Source of the DNA: Stercorarius parasiticus
Lineage: Eukaryota; Chordata; Aves; Charadriiformes; Stercorariidae
Assembly (NCBI GenBank): GCA_013396915.1
Contig: VWZL01004638.1
Span: 434,001 to 498,000, forward strand
DNA: 64,000 nt
Direction: 5' to 3'
The notes beneath the pieces are model-generated. The model had not been told where the DNA came from, made no database searches, and worked only from the letters and a program-made list of their open reading frames with translations. This document shows positions 1-13,400 of the stretch, in pieces. Position numbers and translations under genes: made by a program. Each line of letters starts with the position of its first letter. The stretch's first letter is position 1.

Positions 1-1077
1 CAGTTTTTCCAATGAAGATATTTAAAAAGAGATAGAAATGAAATATTCTTTGCTTTAATAATTTGAAAACTAAAATTTGGCAGAAAAGTTTTTAAAGTGT
101 GAAGGGCCACATTTTGGTTAATGTAGAAGAAGTGTTTTAGAGAAGGGTTCAAAAGGGGAGGAGTTGCTACTGTTTGTGTACCTGGCCAGCACTGGTGTCC
201 ATGAATCAGTCAGAATTTGAGTGCTCGCACTTCAGAATTCAACAGAGAGAGGGGCAGCCTGTCCATGTCAGAGACACAGGGCTAAAAATGTTTCTAGAAT
301 CAGCAGCGACCCCACTGGGCATGTGTTTTAATAGTGTTTCCATGCCGTTTCAGGCCACGTGGTAGGTGATTTAGGGCTCATGTTACAGGTGAGGCAAGAA
401 TTGTTCAACATGTGAAGAAGCGTTATGCCTTCTAAAGGCAGAATTGTCAAATGCAGTTGCTTAAATAAGACTTATTACTTAAATATCAAGATCTTATTTA
501 CTTGATTTTCAGAAATTCTTTGCTGCTGCTAAATTCACTGTCCAATTCTGAGCATGGAGCAATCTGGGTGCTTTTGCATCATGATATGTACCAAGTGTTT
601 GGGGTTTTTGTGTCATGTGAGTTACAAATGTTTATTTTGTATTTTAAAGCTTTGATTATTTTAATTAAGTAGTCCTGGTTTTTACAGTTTCTGAGAATGG
701 ACAGTTTGAACTAATTGGCTGCAGTAGTCAAGGAATGTCCTTCTATACCTAGGTAGTTCAACTCTTTATCTCTACTATTCTTAAGCTGATATTTTCAAAT
801 ATAGCTGGAATATGTGGTATGATACCATGTAAAGTTTGGTAACTGTTTCGTAGTCATTCAGAGCAATGTGTTAAAAGTGGCTGTTACTTACTGTATATGT
901 GGCTTAAAAAAAAGATTGGGCTAAAAACAAGCAGGTGTGCAAAAAAAGGTAATACTTGCTGTTGTAAATTGATGCTCTTGCACTGAAGCTGTTGAGCTTG
1001 GTGTAGTTTCTGTAGTGACTTTAGTTCAGGCATTTCATCTAATTTTTCTTGTTATCATACCATACCATACCAATAGT

Positions 1078-1136
1078 TTTGTTTCGTTTGGGTTTTTTGT
1101 TGTTGTTGTTGTTCGTTTGTTTTTGTTTTTTTTTAA
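1078..1136. repeat. T-rich (GTT)n-like low-complexity tract
   Basis: A run dominated by T with interspersed G, containing several consecutive GTT units and a terminal T-run. It looks like an aged microsatellite; nothing marks it as the tail of a recognisable retroposed element. Confidence 0.75.
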
Positions 1137-1914
1137 ATCTGAATTAAATTCCCATTTTACTACATAACAACTCTAAAAGTGGGCATGTACTTTGAGATGA
1201 AGCTAATTCTATCTCACTGACCAGCTTCTAAACATAATCAAGACTTCTGAGACAGCAGAACCTTCAGTGTTTGTTGAAGTGTTTTGAAATGTCTTAACTC
1301 CAAGTCTAGTCGGATGAGAAAAAGCAAAAAGGGGGGGAGGGAAAAAAGCTTTTAAAAAGGAGTAACAGCATGTGGTGATAAGGTAAGACAGTAGTTGAAA
1401 TCTTTCTGATGGAAAAGAGTCCACTTATACACTTTGTTACTGGAGGAACTCGTTTTATATGGAAAATCCGTAATACACACAGAGCTATTTGTTTTGTTAC
1501 AAAGTATTCCCGGTTAATCATCTCTTCACAAGCAGACAGTAAGGCTTGTGGGTGAATATGTCCTGATTTGCATTAGCAATTTTACTGATAAGAAACAGAG
1601 TCCGTGTTCCAGATGCTTGTTGGTTTTCTAGCCCCAGTGCTTTCATGTTCTGTGTGGAAAGGCAGTGTTTGTCCCCCATAGGCAAACTCCCATGCTGCTG
1701 TTCTGTAGAGAGCCAGGAAAATCAAAGAGCCACCTACTGACCCTACCTATTGTCTGGCCTTGTCGCCTTCTATCAGTAGCATGCCACAATCAGCAAGCTA
1801 CATGTGTACCTCATGCTTGCTTGGAGTTTGGCAGACCCTGTCCCTTGCACCTGTTTGCTTATGCATGAGCTGTGCATGTCTGAATCCAAAGAGCTGACGG
1901 AGAAGAAAGGCGAA

Positions 1915-1931
1915 GGGGGAGGGAGGGAGGG
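1915..1931 (+). other. Potential G-quadruplex motif
   Basis: The sequence is GGGGGAGGGAGGGAGGG: four G-runs of at least three, separated by single A loops. Single-nucleotide loops are the arrangement known to give the most stable parallel quadruplexes. The tract lies in unique DNA with no recognised promoter beside it, so a regulatory role is not shown. Confidence 0.8.
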
Positions 1932-4900
1932 AAGTCACTGTCAGGCACTTTTCATCAGTCTGCTTGGAGAAGCCGAGGCACAATGATGCTGTGAAGCCAA
2001 AGGAAGCATTGGCAGAGTCCACCAGTGTACTATAAAACTGGGCATTTTAATAGATGTGGACAGCTGATCATAGCACATTGGTAAATAAACTGTCTGAGGA
2101 AAGGCATCTGATTTTTCTACTTATTTCAATTCTCAGCTTGGACCTGAAAAAGATTGAATAATTTTGTGGGTGATGTGAGAATCTGTACTTTTCTTGAACA
2201 GAACCTTACTTTGTTATAAGAGCTGACAAAAGTGCTATTCAGCCTGAGTAAGGATGACAGAATCTAACCTGTTATTGGCTAACAAATCTAATGTACCCAG
2301 TCTGATGGGTCTTGCTGGCATATGTTTATGATTGTTACAAAGGAAGGTTGCGTTGATTTTTCACTACTGCGAGTACAAGTCACATTTAACCTTCTTCACC
2401 AAATGCTTTTTGATTTGTTAGATATTTCTCATACAGAATATAAGTGTGTGGGAGCACAAGCACAAGAAAACAGATTCCACATGCTATTTCTTGTCTTTTC
2501 AATGTTTTGAGAAAAGTATAGGAAAAGCTTGTTCCAATTCAACTCAGTAAAAGTGGATACAGGGCCATGTTCTTGCTTTCTCATTTGTACCTGCCCGAGA
2601 GTGGTCCCAGACTGCGTTCCTCTAAGTACAGAGATCAAATACCTTCTCTCAGGCCCAACGTTTTTGGTGTTTCTTCCACGCATTTCTTTCCTTCTTGCAT
2701 CGGGCTGTGCTTTAAAAATCATGCTTTGCCTCAAAACACTGTGTATATATAAGGTTTAATCTGGCTACTGTTACTCATGATATAGCTTTATATCATGGGG
2801 GTGATTCTCTGCAAGTGATAGGAACATAATCTCTGTTTTAGAGTTAAATAACTAAGTGCTGTGGAATAAGGCTTGTTAATAACTAGATATTGGCTATATT
2901 AGCTAATGCGTAATCATGTACAGTGGATATGTCAAGTAATCTTTGCCATAATTCAGAAAAATGCCTGAATAATTTTGGTTCCCAGATCATGCATTTCCTA
3001 TACATATATAGGCTTTGTTAATGTCAACTGGACTTAAATTCCTAAAGCTTAAGTTTTATGTGTAGTCCCTTAGAGGGATATAGACATCTATAATAGTTTT
3101 GAGAACATAGGCTCTATGCCATAGTTGCCTTTGAAAGTGGGTTTTGGGATTCAAGGATACTTTTGCAATGTTGCTCTTAATCAAAGGACCCATGGATACA
3201 TAGAACTAAAGAAGAATAGGTGAAATTGAAAGTTGTTGAATTCCTTGAACTTAGAGCTACTATAAATCTTACTTGCCTCATCAATGGCATTTTCTACCAA
3301 ATATATAGCTAGTTTCTAGAGTTATACTGATCACTCCTTTTTCCTCCCCTCTTCTTTTTTTGTTGTTTTTTTGTTTTAGTGTTTTCTTTATATCTTCGTG
3401 AGAACCAACACAAATTTAAGATAACAAAGTTTTATGTTCCTATGAAAGAGGAATGTTTGCTTCTTTTATATGGAGAAGGGTTAAATATGATTTCCAAAAT
3501 GAACTCCTGTTAATAAATTCATATTGTTCCTTCAAGTATTCCTGTAAAACCTTTTCATAAGGTAAATTTTTCATGCTGTAAAGTGTAATTTCAGTAAGTA
3601 CTTCAGCATATGAAAGTGGATTTATTTTATATAATTCATTATTGCATCAGAGAAGTTCCTGTGCTTTTTTTTCTGGTGAGAATTCAGCCAATGCTTCTAA
3701 TAAGCTTCTTCCAGTGTGTTTCACCTCTAGTCTTTTGTCTCAAACAGCTGTTATCTGACAAAAGGGGAAATAAAAAAGAAAGAAGAGGATGCATTCCTGT
3801 GGTCTATTTTGCACATTCAGCTATGGTAGAAAAAAACATCATCAGTCCTGTAGTAAGCAGAGTAGCATTTACAATTGGGTATGTATAATGAATTCTGTGA
3901 AGGCTCCACCTCTTACTTGTGTTGCCCAACAAAGTCTTAGAGCTGTTTTCTTTCTGTACACCCACACAGTTTGAACAAATGAACACTTTCGAACTTTGCA
4001 TAGAGTGTCAGTGCTTGGGCAGAAGGTAGTACATCTGCAGGCCCTTGCATGACCAATTTAATGTCAGCAACAGATTTTACTGCTATTTAAATAAGCATTT
4101 ATAATAATAGCTGTGAAGTTGCCAGATGGTTAGAGTGGTAAGTTTTTAAAGGCCCTTAAGCTTAAAAATATTTAGATTTTTTTATTTGCCTGTCTTCCTT
4201 GAGCACAAACACGTTTAGTTTTGCGATTTTTTTCTGTCAGAATTTACCATGGATTTTTTTTTTGTTTTCTTATGCCAGTCCATTTACTGTAATCCAGTTG
4301 TCCCTCAGTATATATTTTTTTCTTTAATGGCTATTTTGATCAGATTGACTGTATACTTAAGGAGTAGCAATACAATAACTCAACTCAAAGGCGTGAGTAT
4401 AGAACTCCCTTTGAATTCAATGGTAATAATGGGAATTTATCGTTATTGTGACCCCTTCCTAGTGCAACTACTACATGCAAAACCAGTTACTTCCCTTGGG
4501 AGTTCATGCAACATTTAAATCCTGGCAGGTTTAAAATTTCCAGAGATAACTTTTGCTGTCTTCACAACCTTTACGAATTTACACAATATGCCTCAGAGGG
4601 CCATGTGTTTGTCCTCTGTGGCACCCTTACTGGTGCTGCACAAACTGTGGGAGCTGTTGCAGATAGTTTATCTATGAAGATATCCATGAGTCTCCACTAG
4701 TCTGAATAGAACTGGAAAAGAATCACTATAACCCTGTCCTATCTGTTCCTTTACTTTAAGGGTACAATTCCAAAGGATATTGCAGTTATAGATTCAAAGA
4801 CAAAATCAGACTTCAGGTTATCAAAATATAGTGTAATACTGTATGGGTTTATTTTAAAACAAGCATTCTTCCACCTGTTTTTTGGGTTTTTTTCTGTTTT

Positions 4901-5879
4901 AATATCAAACACACTCATTTAGATAGAATTTTATTTTTAATTTTTTTTTTAGTCAGGTTACTTTAAGCCCACTGAACCAGTTTATGTAAGTTTAACTCTT
5001 TTTCTGTTTTACATATAATAAAATGTAAATAACCTTATCTTCTGAAGTTCTACTGATACTTAACATTCAGCCATGTGTCTAGCCATCAAGAAGTATTGCT
5101 TATATACACAGGAGGAACATCTTGTTACTCTTGCTGGGGAGCAAGTGCAACTCTTCAGTGGTATATACAGTACTCTAGGACTTTAGCTTTTATGGTCTGG
5201 CATGTTTGGGTTTGGTTTTTTTTTGTGGTTGCTTTAATATATATCTAAAGTACAGGGTATATATTCCCACATGTCACTGTAGTTTTATACATTTTTCAAT
5301 AGATTTTAGATCCTTTATTACATTACTCAGCCTTTAACATCTGTCCCATCCAATTCACAGCTTGAATTTCCTCACCTACCAATATATATGTGCTTGCTGC
5401 CTAAAAAGCAAACTGTTGAAGGAGTGCTCTAAAAAGGATAGATTATTGGCTTGGTTACGTTCGGCTTTGTCACAGACACGATCTGTATAAAATATTTTGG
5501 TGACAGAATCTTTCATTTCTAGTTTATCTCTTCCCTTCCCTTGTTGTTTTGACTGTCAATTAGTGTTCTCTTTTCTCCTTTTTTCTTTATGTTCTGCATA
5601 TTTTCTTTTTAGCTTAATCACATCTAACTATGGTTAGAGATAATTTGTGAAATAACAGGGAACGACATAAAAAGCAGGAAAGCAAGGGGAAAATGCTTTC
5701 CCCGGAAAATGTCAAAATTGGATAATTCCTTTTCTTTCTCTCATCTGTCTGCTGTTTTTTTTCCTCCTCCCTCCTTCACTGGATGTATAATTACCTCATT
5801 GTTTCAGTAATGTGAAACAAAAATTAGATGCAAGAGAAAAATCTAAATAGAAGGACTCTAAATGCTTTTTCAAAATGAA

Positions 5880-6075
5880 GAATTTAACTAAACCACTCTA
5901 AAGTCCCCTGCTGGGCTCAGGCAAGCTGAAATTAATTCAAGAAGGCAGATAAAAATTTTAACCAGCCCGAGTGAAGATGACGGATGTGACAGCTCTCAGT
6001 TAAAATGTCTTTTAGTGGCAAATGCATGCATATTAGTCAAGTGATGTGACATAACTGTCCTGGGTGAGAGAAGAT
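5880..6075. promoter_or_regulatory. Candidate conserved non-coding block (small)
   Basis: The block is free of simple repeats and mixed in composition. It carries ATGCATGCATAT near 6023, a GTGATGTGAC string near 6041, and TGACGGATGTGACAGCT near 5979, which resembles CRE/TALE-type sites. The texture differs from the A/T-drift of its surroundings. This is a guess from appearance only; cross-species alignment would decide. Confidence 0.25.
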
Positions 6076-6170
6076 GAACCAATGACCATTTGCATTGAGA
6101 ACAAAAGAAAATTTATAAGATTACAATATAGAAAAAAAAATGTTAACATCCTCTTTCTATATGTAAACCT

Positions 6171-6208
6171 GTACATATATGTGTGTGTATATATATACAC
6201 ACGTGTAT
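6171..6208. repeat. Alternating purine-pyrimidine microsatellite with 20-bp palindrome
   Basis: Alternating TG/TA/AC dinucleotides. Positions 6183-6202 read GTGTGTATATATATACACAC, a perfect self-complementary 20-mer. Such tracts can form cruciforms or left-handed DNA and are common microsatellite outcomes. Confidence 0.85.
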
Positions 6209-8289
6209 GAAAGAAGTAGCTTAAAAGATCTTGTGGGTGATGGGAAGTAATTTATGATGAAAATTTTTGATTTTTCTATTTACAGAAGAATTCAAAAACA
6301 ACTGTAGACTTGTTTGAATGGGATCCATGCAAACTATTTTTTTTCCTTTTTTTTTCCGTGCATAATTAACAAAAAAAGCTGAGGTGTGTGTTATTAATGT
6401 ATACACACTGCATTTTGGAAGTTTTCTCTTTTCAAAGATGTTTTTGGCTTCTTCAGTGTGTTCTCAGACTGAGCAGATGTACAGATCTAACGTGAGTGGA
6501 ATTTATTCAAGGATCATCCAAGGATGCAGTCCATTGTAAAACACTACAACAGAAATAAATAACAACAGGAATGGACCTTTATGAAAGGAAGCTACCTGCA
6601 AAGAAAATACTGTAAGAAATTATGGTCAGTTTACCACAGGAATTATTTTTTTTAAAGTTATGATTTAGGAGCATATGCTACCAAGTCACAGTAGCTCCCA
6701 GTTAGAGCTGCCCAGGTAATTGAATTTCAGTATTATTCTTACTTTTCCACACTATAACCAAATTGGATTATCATAATTTTGTTATTCAGATTCCCCTCTT
6801 GCTGTGTACCTCAATAACATTCAAGGCTGCATCTGGAACTTACTGTTCTTAAATGCTATAGGAGGGTAGGAGTAGGGGCACTGGAATATCTTTCTAATAA
6901 CACTTGGTTGTAAAATGAGAGGTACTCCCAGCCGCTCTTATAGAGGGAATTCTACCAAAAGGTTAATGGTTGAAATCTCAAAACTAATTGGGCATTTGGG
7001 ATGGCAACTTCTGGTATTTTTCTATGTAAGAATGTGCATAAATTAATCCTCAACATCTTAATTTTAATACCCGGTCTAAAAAAGATTTATTTTGTTTCCA
7101 ATCATGAGATTTTTATATATGTCCTTGTGCAGCATGCTCCATTGTAGTATTTCACTTAAAAGTAGCAGTATTCATTAAAGAGTTTCACCTATCGAACAAA
7201 GTACTCTAAAACAGGGTCAGAGGGGTAGGGACTGTAAAACGCTGACCTGTTCATGAATAAACTACAATTCAGCAAGCCTATGGCAAGCTACTCATTAACA
7301 CTTTAACAAGGGTAGCTAATAGTACAACAACCTTATTACAGCAATGTGTCTGTATACGTTTGCTCTGCAGATTTTTTTTTTATATCTCTTCTTTGTGATT
7401 TCTTTGAAAATGATGTTTATCATGTTTAAAAAGTTAATCTGAGATATTATAAGCTATTTTCTAGAGAGACTTAGTCAAAAGAGGGGCACTTGCTTAATTT
7501 AAGTAAAACCAGTCAGAGAAACATATTATGGGTTATTGGTTCTTTTTATTCTGATATCCAGTGCAGGCGTGTACCTTGAAAAGATCAGAGTGTAAATCAA
7601 CTGCTTTTCTAAAGCTACAAATTTTCAGGTTTTCTCAGTGTTTTCGTGAAGGTCTGTCTTGTCACAGTTTGTCTAGATACTAGTTTGCAAATGGACATAG
7701 TTTCAGTTCCCTGCTCTGTCAGCTATCCCCCTGACCTCGAGCAAGGCTTCTGTAGCCTTTTTGTGCTTCAATAACCAATCTGTAAGATGAAGACATTAAC
7801 TTTTTCCAGCATGGACACTAAATATTAACTGCTTTTTTGACTTATAATGTGAACACAGTTAATGTACACCTCTATGGACAGTATACAGCCTTTTTGGTGA
7901 AAGAGTCCAAGGTAACTTCTATAGGCTTGTGCCTGACAGCTCAGTTTTCTGTTCTGTATCCAGAGATGACTGAGGTCTGGAAGCCAGCAAAGATGTCTGC
8001 AGGAATGTCACAGCTTCATGTTCCTGTTTCATTCAGAAAACTAAATAGACAACAAAGAGCATAAAATAAAATACAAGGTGTAAATTATACCAGAATAAAC
8101 CCCACATGTATAAAATACCTCTATTTAAGACTTCGACTGCTTCATTAAGTGAAGTCACTCTTACTTATTGTACTTATGTTACCTACTAAAATACTGTCTG
8201 CCTGTCTTGGTAGGGAATATATTCATGCTTCAAGGGAAGGGATGTTGCCCACAGGGGAGTTAACTCTTTGCCTGACTTTCCAAATTATG

Positions 8290-8362
8290 TCTAGTTGAGG
8301 GGCATCTAGTTCTAGTTGAGGAGTATCTAGTTGTATCTATATATAGTTGAGGACTATCTAGT
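8290..8362. repeat. Short 21-bp tandem array (about three units)
   Basis: Units read TCTAGTTGAGG followed by a variable trinucleotide and ATCTAGT: 8290-8310, 8311-8331, and a third, shortened at its start, at 8344-8362 after a 12-base spacer. Each unit begins and ends with CTAGT, so the array probably grew by slippage or unequal exchange between those direct repeats. Confidence 0.8.
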
Positions 8363-8632
8363 ATCTGTCCCCAGTTCAGAATTATTTCAAACACCCCATT
8401 ATAGGATTATTTCAAGCATTAAAAATTATTTTATGTTATTATTTGGTATATTTAAAATTCAAATGACACTTAAGTGTGTAAGTCTTTATCAAGAGTAAAA
8501 ATACAATTTTAAGACCTTTAAAGCATACATACCTGTTGAAGGCAACAGCGCTGCTTCAGCTGTTACATGCACTTGCACTTGGTGGATTCTTCCTCCAAAA
8601 AAAATGTAACAGATGCTGCCAGGGTATTTTCT

Positions 8633-8648
8633 ATAAATAAATAAATAA
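8633..8648 (+). repeat. (AAAT)n microsatellite
   Basis: A few tandem AAAT units (ATAAATAAATAAATAAA) in otherwise unique DNA. Too short to be more than a small simple repeat. Confidence 0.7.
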
Positions 8649-10094
8649 AGCAGACTGAAAAAAAGACAGTCAACACAACTGTTCTAAAAAGGAATACAGG
8701 CTGCTTGTCATGACTCTGGTGGCTTCATGAAGGCTGAGGAGCAAACTTGCTGTTTAGCAACAGGTGACTTTCCTTTGGATGCAGAATTTTTTCCACTTGT
8801 TCTTGTGGGACTCCTAGTTCAGGCTGACCAGCCTGTAATGTGCTTGCCAGATACGATGGACTTGTGTATCCAGAAATAGTGAAAATCAATAACATTGGTA
8901 GTCATACTGAGAATTCACTGCAAGCAATAGTTTGAAGCCTATTGTATAAATGTCATGTAAATGTCTTTTCTTTAATGGTTTTTACTGTTACTTCTGGTTT
9001 CTCTCAGTGTCAGTTGCTTGTTGGTGAATTAGGATGAGGTTCCCTTTTTCTTTTAACATTACTAATATCATGCCGTAGGGTTTGAATACATCAAGTTTAT
9101 ATGAATGGGAGGTCTGGTCTCACAGTAGTTTGGGGCTTGGAAGGTATGCTGATACATAGAGTTAACTTCTATATAGAAGTATATAGAGTTAACCATTTTC
9201 TTGGCCTTGGTTCTAACACAGTCATTTAAAAACTTCTAAGCTAGGGTGACTTGGGGTGGGGGAAGAGAAGTTGTTTTTAACCATTTGTGTAGTTTTATTC
9301 CCTGTAGGCAGATCCCCTTTTATATGTTGGTACTCAACCACAAAGAACATGACTGAGATGCAAGATTCATGTTAATGGTTTTAATTTTCAAAACCTCACC
9401 CTCCCACAGTCTCCATTTAGGGTTTTATAGCAAGCTCTACCTTACTGTATACTTTCTATTACTTCATTATATATAGGTCTAACCAATTCATAATAAATTA
9501 AGGTATTGAAAAGAAGGAAAACTACCAGTGCTCTTAAGATCTCTGTAGCACATTTGAACCCATATAGGTCAACAGGCCTGCCTGAAGATAAACTGTTTTC
9601 AAAGACAACTGTCTGTCTGAAAAAGAGAAGAACTCATGGCTGGTAGAAGGTAAAGTATGTAAAGATGAGCCAACTTCTCAAGCAGTTAGTATGAAAACAC
9701 TGTTAATGCTGTATCGGGCTGAGTTAGGATTTGTCACTATTCTGCTGTCAGTTAGTGATTGGTTAGAGTCTAAACCAGATAAAGCAAGCTGGGCATTTAA
9801 TCTGGTTTTTCCTCTACTTGTAGCTTAATTACTAAAGTGACTTACCTTTAGGGATGAAATTTAGGCTGTTGTGGAGATCCATTTACTGTCACACATGGCT
9901 TCAAATGTATTTATAAAGTACATATTAAGATAATGTTGAAAAAATAGTATAGTTACACTCAGTACAAGATCTTATGGAAAGGCAAGGTGATACTTATTTA
10001 CCAAATGTATAAACAAGTTGTTCATATGCACTTCAAAGCTACATACTGAAATGAAATGAAACAAGATGTTTGTGTCTGCATAGTCTGATCATGA

Positions 10095-10405
10095 TCACTT
10101 GTGCATGACACGCAAGACAAGGGATGCCAGTTCTTCTTGACTGACAACAACAAACTGGTCTTTGGACAGATCTTTGGTCTTAACATAAACATCACATTCC
10201 TCATCCCTGTTCCTGGGAGCAGTGTCCTGGGGATAACATCCTTCCCTATCAATATAGGCTATTCCTTTAAATCTTTGTTCTGCTTTTGTTCTGGTGCTGA
10301 CCCACAAAGATTTCCATTCATACCAGTCTTGATTTTATTATTTTTTTTTTCTGGTACAAATCTGTACGATAACCTCTTAGGAAGGGTATATACTGTTCTC
10401 TCCAT
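10095..10405 (-). pseudogene. Coding-like minus-strand ORF, possible retrocopy or decayed exon
   Basis: On the minus strand a frame is open from 10334 to a TGA at 10097-10095, 79 codons. Its composition is unlike chance AT-rich translation: rich in D, E, K and R with three W, and an ordered tail ending SQEELASLVLRVMHK then stop. Just upstream in another frame, an ATG at 10405 in good context (ACCATGG) starts MERTVYTLPKRLSYRFVPEKK, which runs into an A-rich homopolymer near 10340. A single slip there would join the two frames. I do not recognise the protein. No neighbouring exons, splice pattern or target-site duplication were established. It could be a frameshifted retrocopy, the last exon of an unseen gene, or a chance ORF. 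Confidence 0.3.
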
Positions 10406-13400
10406 GGTAACTCTAATTCAAACTTATTAGAGACCATGGGAAACATCTTCTGTAAGGTTGGGCTACATACACATCTCAGCTAGAAATGTGTTGAAGTTAT
10501 GATGATGAGTAGAAGACGTTCAAGTGAAATGATGAAATGGCTGTAATTCAGTGTTCATTTATCAGAGTCATTTCAGGTATGAACAATTTCTCAAATTTTT
10601 TAACAGTTAACCTGAGGGTGAATTTGCTATTTGCCTTAGTAATAATAACAGGTAAAATATTAAAGATACTTCTGCTCCTGATGCTTTTAGTTCTATTTTT
10701 TGTTTGTTTCTCAGATCATGTAGATTACTTTGTTACAAGTGTTGTGGTGCTATTATCTCTCTTTTCAGTGGATTAATTTTGTAAAAAATTGGAAGTTAAG
10801 GAAGAGATGGATGTTCTAGATCACTCTTCTAATGTATTTACTCTGTTTTGGACCAGACTGAAACTCTTAATTAAGTTAATGAGGTTTTCATTTCATCTCA
10901 ATGATAGCAGGCTAAGCTTTAATTTTTTAGCATTTTTGTTTTGCAACATAGGATATTTCTAAGTTACATTTTGTATTACCATGGACATAAGCTTTTTGTA
11001 ACCCAGATACTGATACTTTTCCATTCCATGTGAAAGTGTGACACCTGAATTGAGGCTGGTGTTGAAAGACTTCATGGAAAGAAACTCTGATTCAGTGATG
11101 GCTGCCCTGCAAAAAAGACTTGTGCTTATCAGAAGAATGTTTATTTAAGCAAATGAAACTACCAAACAAACAACAAATCAAAAGATCGCTGTTCAAGCTC
11201 TAATTTTGGAGGCGTTTGTTTTTTTGTTGTTGTTGGAGTTCAGGGTTTTGGGTTTTTGTGTGGTTTTTTTTTTATTTGGTTGGGGGCTTTTTGTTTTGTT
11301 TTGTTTTGTTTTTAAAGCTGGACTAAACATGGTTTAAAGAGGCTCATAAATTTGACTCTTCTATTTATGGGGTACAGCACTTCTGATCTCTGTTGTGGTA
11401 ACTGAAATGATTGTCATGTCACAGTGAAAAACTGTGGAAGTCTATGTCATTTTGGCAAAATCTAGAGTGACATTTCCATTTGTTTTCTTCGGTGTTACGT
11501 TTGCCAAAAGTGTTACTTGTGAAGGTATTTCTGATGGACTGCAAACAAAATTCTGTGTATTATTGAACATTCATCAAGTGAGTAATCTCATGAATGAAAT
11601 ACTTGCAAATTTTATTTAAGCTTTTAATTTTTGGGAAATAAAATGTTTTAATTTTAGTACAGATGCACAGATGGCTTTATAGTCATTGAATGAGCTGTCA
11701 GGTATTCACTCTTCATTATAGAAGTTTTAAGATTTTGTTTACATTTTTGCCATATTCCATTATTTCACTAGTCCCATATGGTCAAAAGAAATTTGACAAA
11801 GTAAATCTTAGTTTTATGTGTCCTGGTTTTGGGGGAGATAGGGATGATAGATTTCAGTCACAAAGTGTAGTGAGCCTTCAGCTGCTATCCTCATAACTCT
11901 TTACTAAAAATGGAAATAAAATACAAGGACAAAAAGCAAATTCTGAAGTTACATGTGACATAACATATAAAGCTAGAATTTTGTCAAACAGTGTTCATTC
12001 ACAGAGTAATAATATTATTATAACCATGGGAGTGAATAGATTCTGTTCACTCACATGACTTCCTTTCCACATCTCCTGTTGACTGGGGACATTCACATAA
12101 CCTTATTTTATAATGTTAATTTTTCAGTCATCTGAGGGTACCTTGCAGTTGTGTGTTCTAGTTGTGCTCAATTTTATTAATCGGAACTGAAGTACAGGGA
12201 CTTAATCATCATCCCACTGCTTACAAAATAAGAATAGAGGCAATATTAATGTGTGGCACAGCATGAAAGGTAGAACAGATGGTTTTAAAAATCATATCTG
12301 TTATGCCTTTTGCGTTCTGACATTCAGCTCTTCATGTAACTTAAAGTACTTGCTGGCTTGTTCATGCCATAAACTTGTTCATGCTGTAAGCCGCATTGAC
12401 CATCTTGAATTGAATCTCAGCTTCACAATTTGGGAGATAAGCAGCTTCTTCAGACTCTGGCATTATTTCACCATTATCCTCTTAACTGAGGTGCAACCCA
12501 CCAGTAAACCATTTCAGCAGATGCTGTTAATCCTTGCAGTCAATTATTGGATTATTAAAGATACAAATAAGAATTTTTAAGTATCGGGATGGTCTTAATG
12601 TTGACATATTGGCACTTATTAGGGAAAGTGGTGCTTGTATTTAGTGCTGAGAATTTTTGTGCTCTATGAGAATTTCTGCTTTTCTGTTATTGAGTTCTGA
12701 ATGCATTTATTGATACCACTTTCAGACAGCATTAAGACATTGATGGCTTATTTGTCACTGTAAGGAGAATTTCATTTTAAGACAATGAAAGAAACTGAAA
12801 ACAATGAAGTTTTTGTTTCAAAGGTTGACATTCATAAACGTGTGTGTGTGTGTTTTAATAAACTCCCATTATCCATAAAACTAACTAAACAATGCTTTTA
12901 CTCTGTTCTAAAATCTTACTTGGCACGAATGTGTCTGATAGCTATTTTTCCATTCAAAGGGAATAGTCTTTGAGGTGATTCTGGTTTATGGGGACTAAAC
13001 TTTGGTTGTTTAGGTGGTTAGGAAGTTAAAGAAATAAAATATTACTATCAAAAGATATCTGGGGGAAAACGACACCTGTAGTAACTGCCCAAATTGTTGC
13101 TAGCATTGGCATATGCTGGAAAAGCATTAATGGAAGATCAATTAGATGACATAGGAGTACCGGTGTTAAGCAAATATTTGACTGACCTCTCTGGCTGTGA
13201 GGGAAGATATACACAGTAGTGTGCTGTACTTATTAACATACTGTTAGGAGAAGTCAAATTAGCAGAAGTTTGAGTTGTGATAGCCGTACTTTTGTAGTCT
13301 TAAATCAGTTTCTTGTATTTATTCAGTTGTTACAAAACAGATTCTAAGTCCTTAATGTCAGTATTCCAACAATCTAAATAGATTTATTCCGAATTCTGTT

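Larger units (their letters stand above)
1..5880. other. Gene-free AT-rich stretch
   Basis: I see no gene here. ORFs on both strands are under about 105 codons, overlap each other in opposite frames and show no recognisable domain. The stretch holds a T/GTT-rich low-complexity tract near 1078-1136, a G-rich tract at 1331-1341, a G-quadruplex motif at 1915-1931 (listed separately), and a small hairpin at 2776-2797 (9-bp stem CATGATATA, 4-base loop). No interspersed repeat was recognised. Confidence 0.7.
6076..10094. other. Gene-free AT-rich stretch
   Basis: No gene or recognisable transposon seen. It contains a TG/TA/AC alternating tract with a perfect palindrome (6171-6208), an (AAAT)n microsatellite (about 8633-8648), a 21-bp tandem array (8290-8362) and an 11-bp direct repeat (ATAGAGTTAAC at 9156 and 9183). 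Confidence 0.7.

Noticed and set aside
2776..2797. Hairpin CATGATATA with 4-base loop, as a possible terminator or small RNA
   Set aside because: Too short and AT-rich for a microRNA precursor, and bacterial-type terminators do not apply in this genome.
10101..10430. 109-codon plus-strand ORF rich in F, L and I
   Set aside because: It is the opposite-strand shadow of the more protein-like minus-strand frame and has no domain of its own.
12251..12580. 109-codon plus-strand ORF
   Set aside because: No domain, composition typical of chance translation of AT-rich DNA, and no supporting splice or promoter signal.
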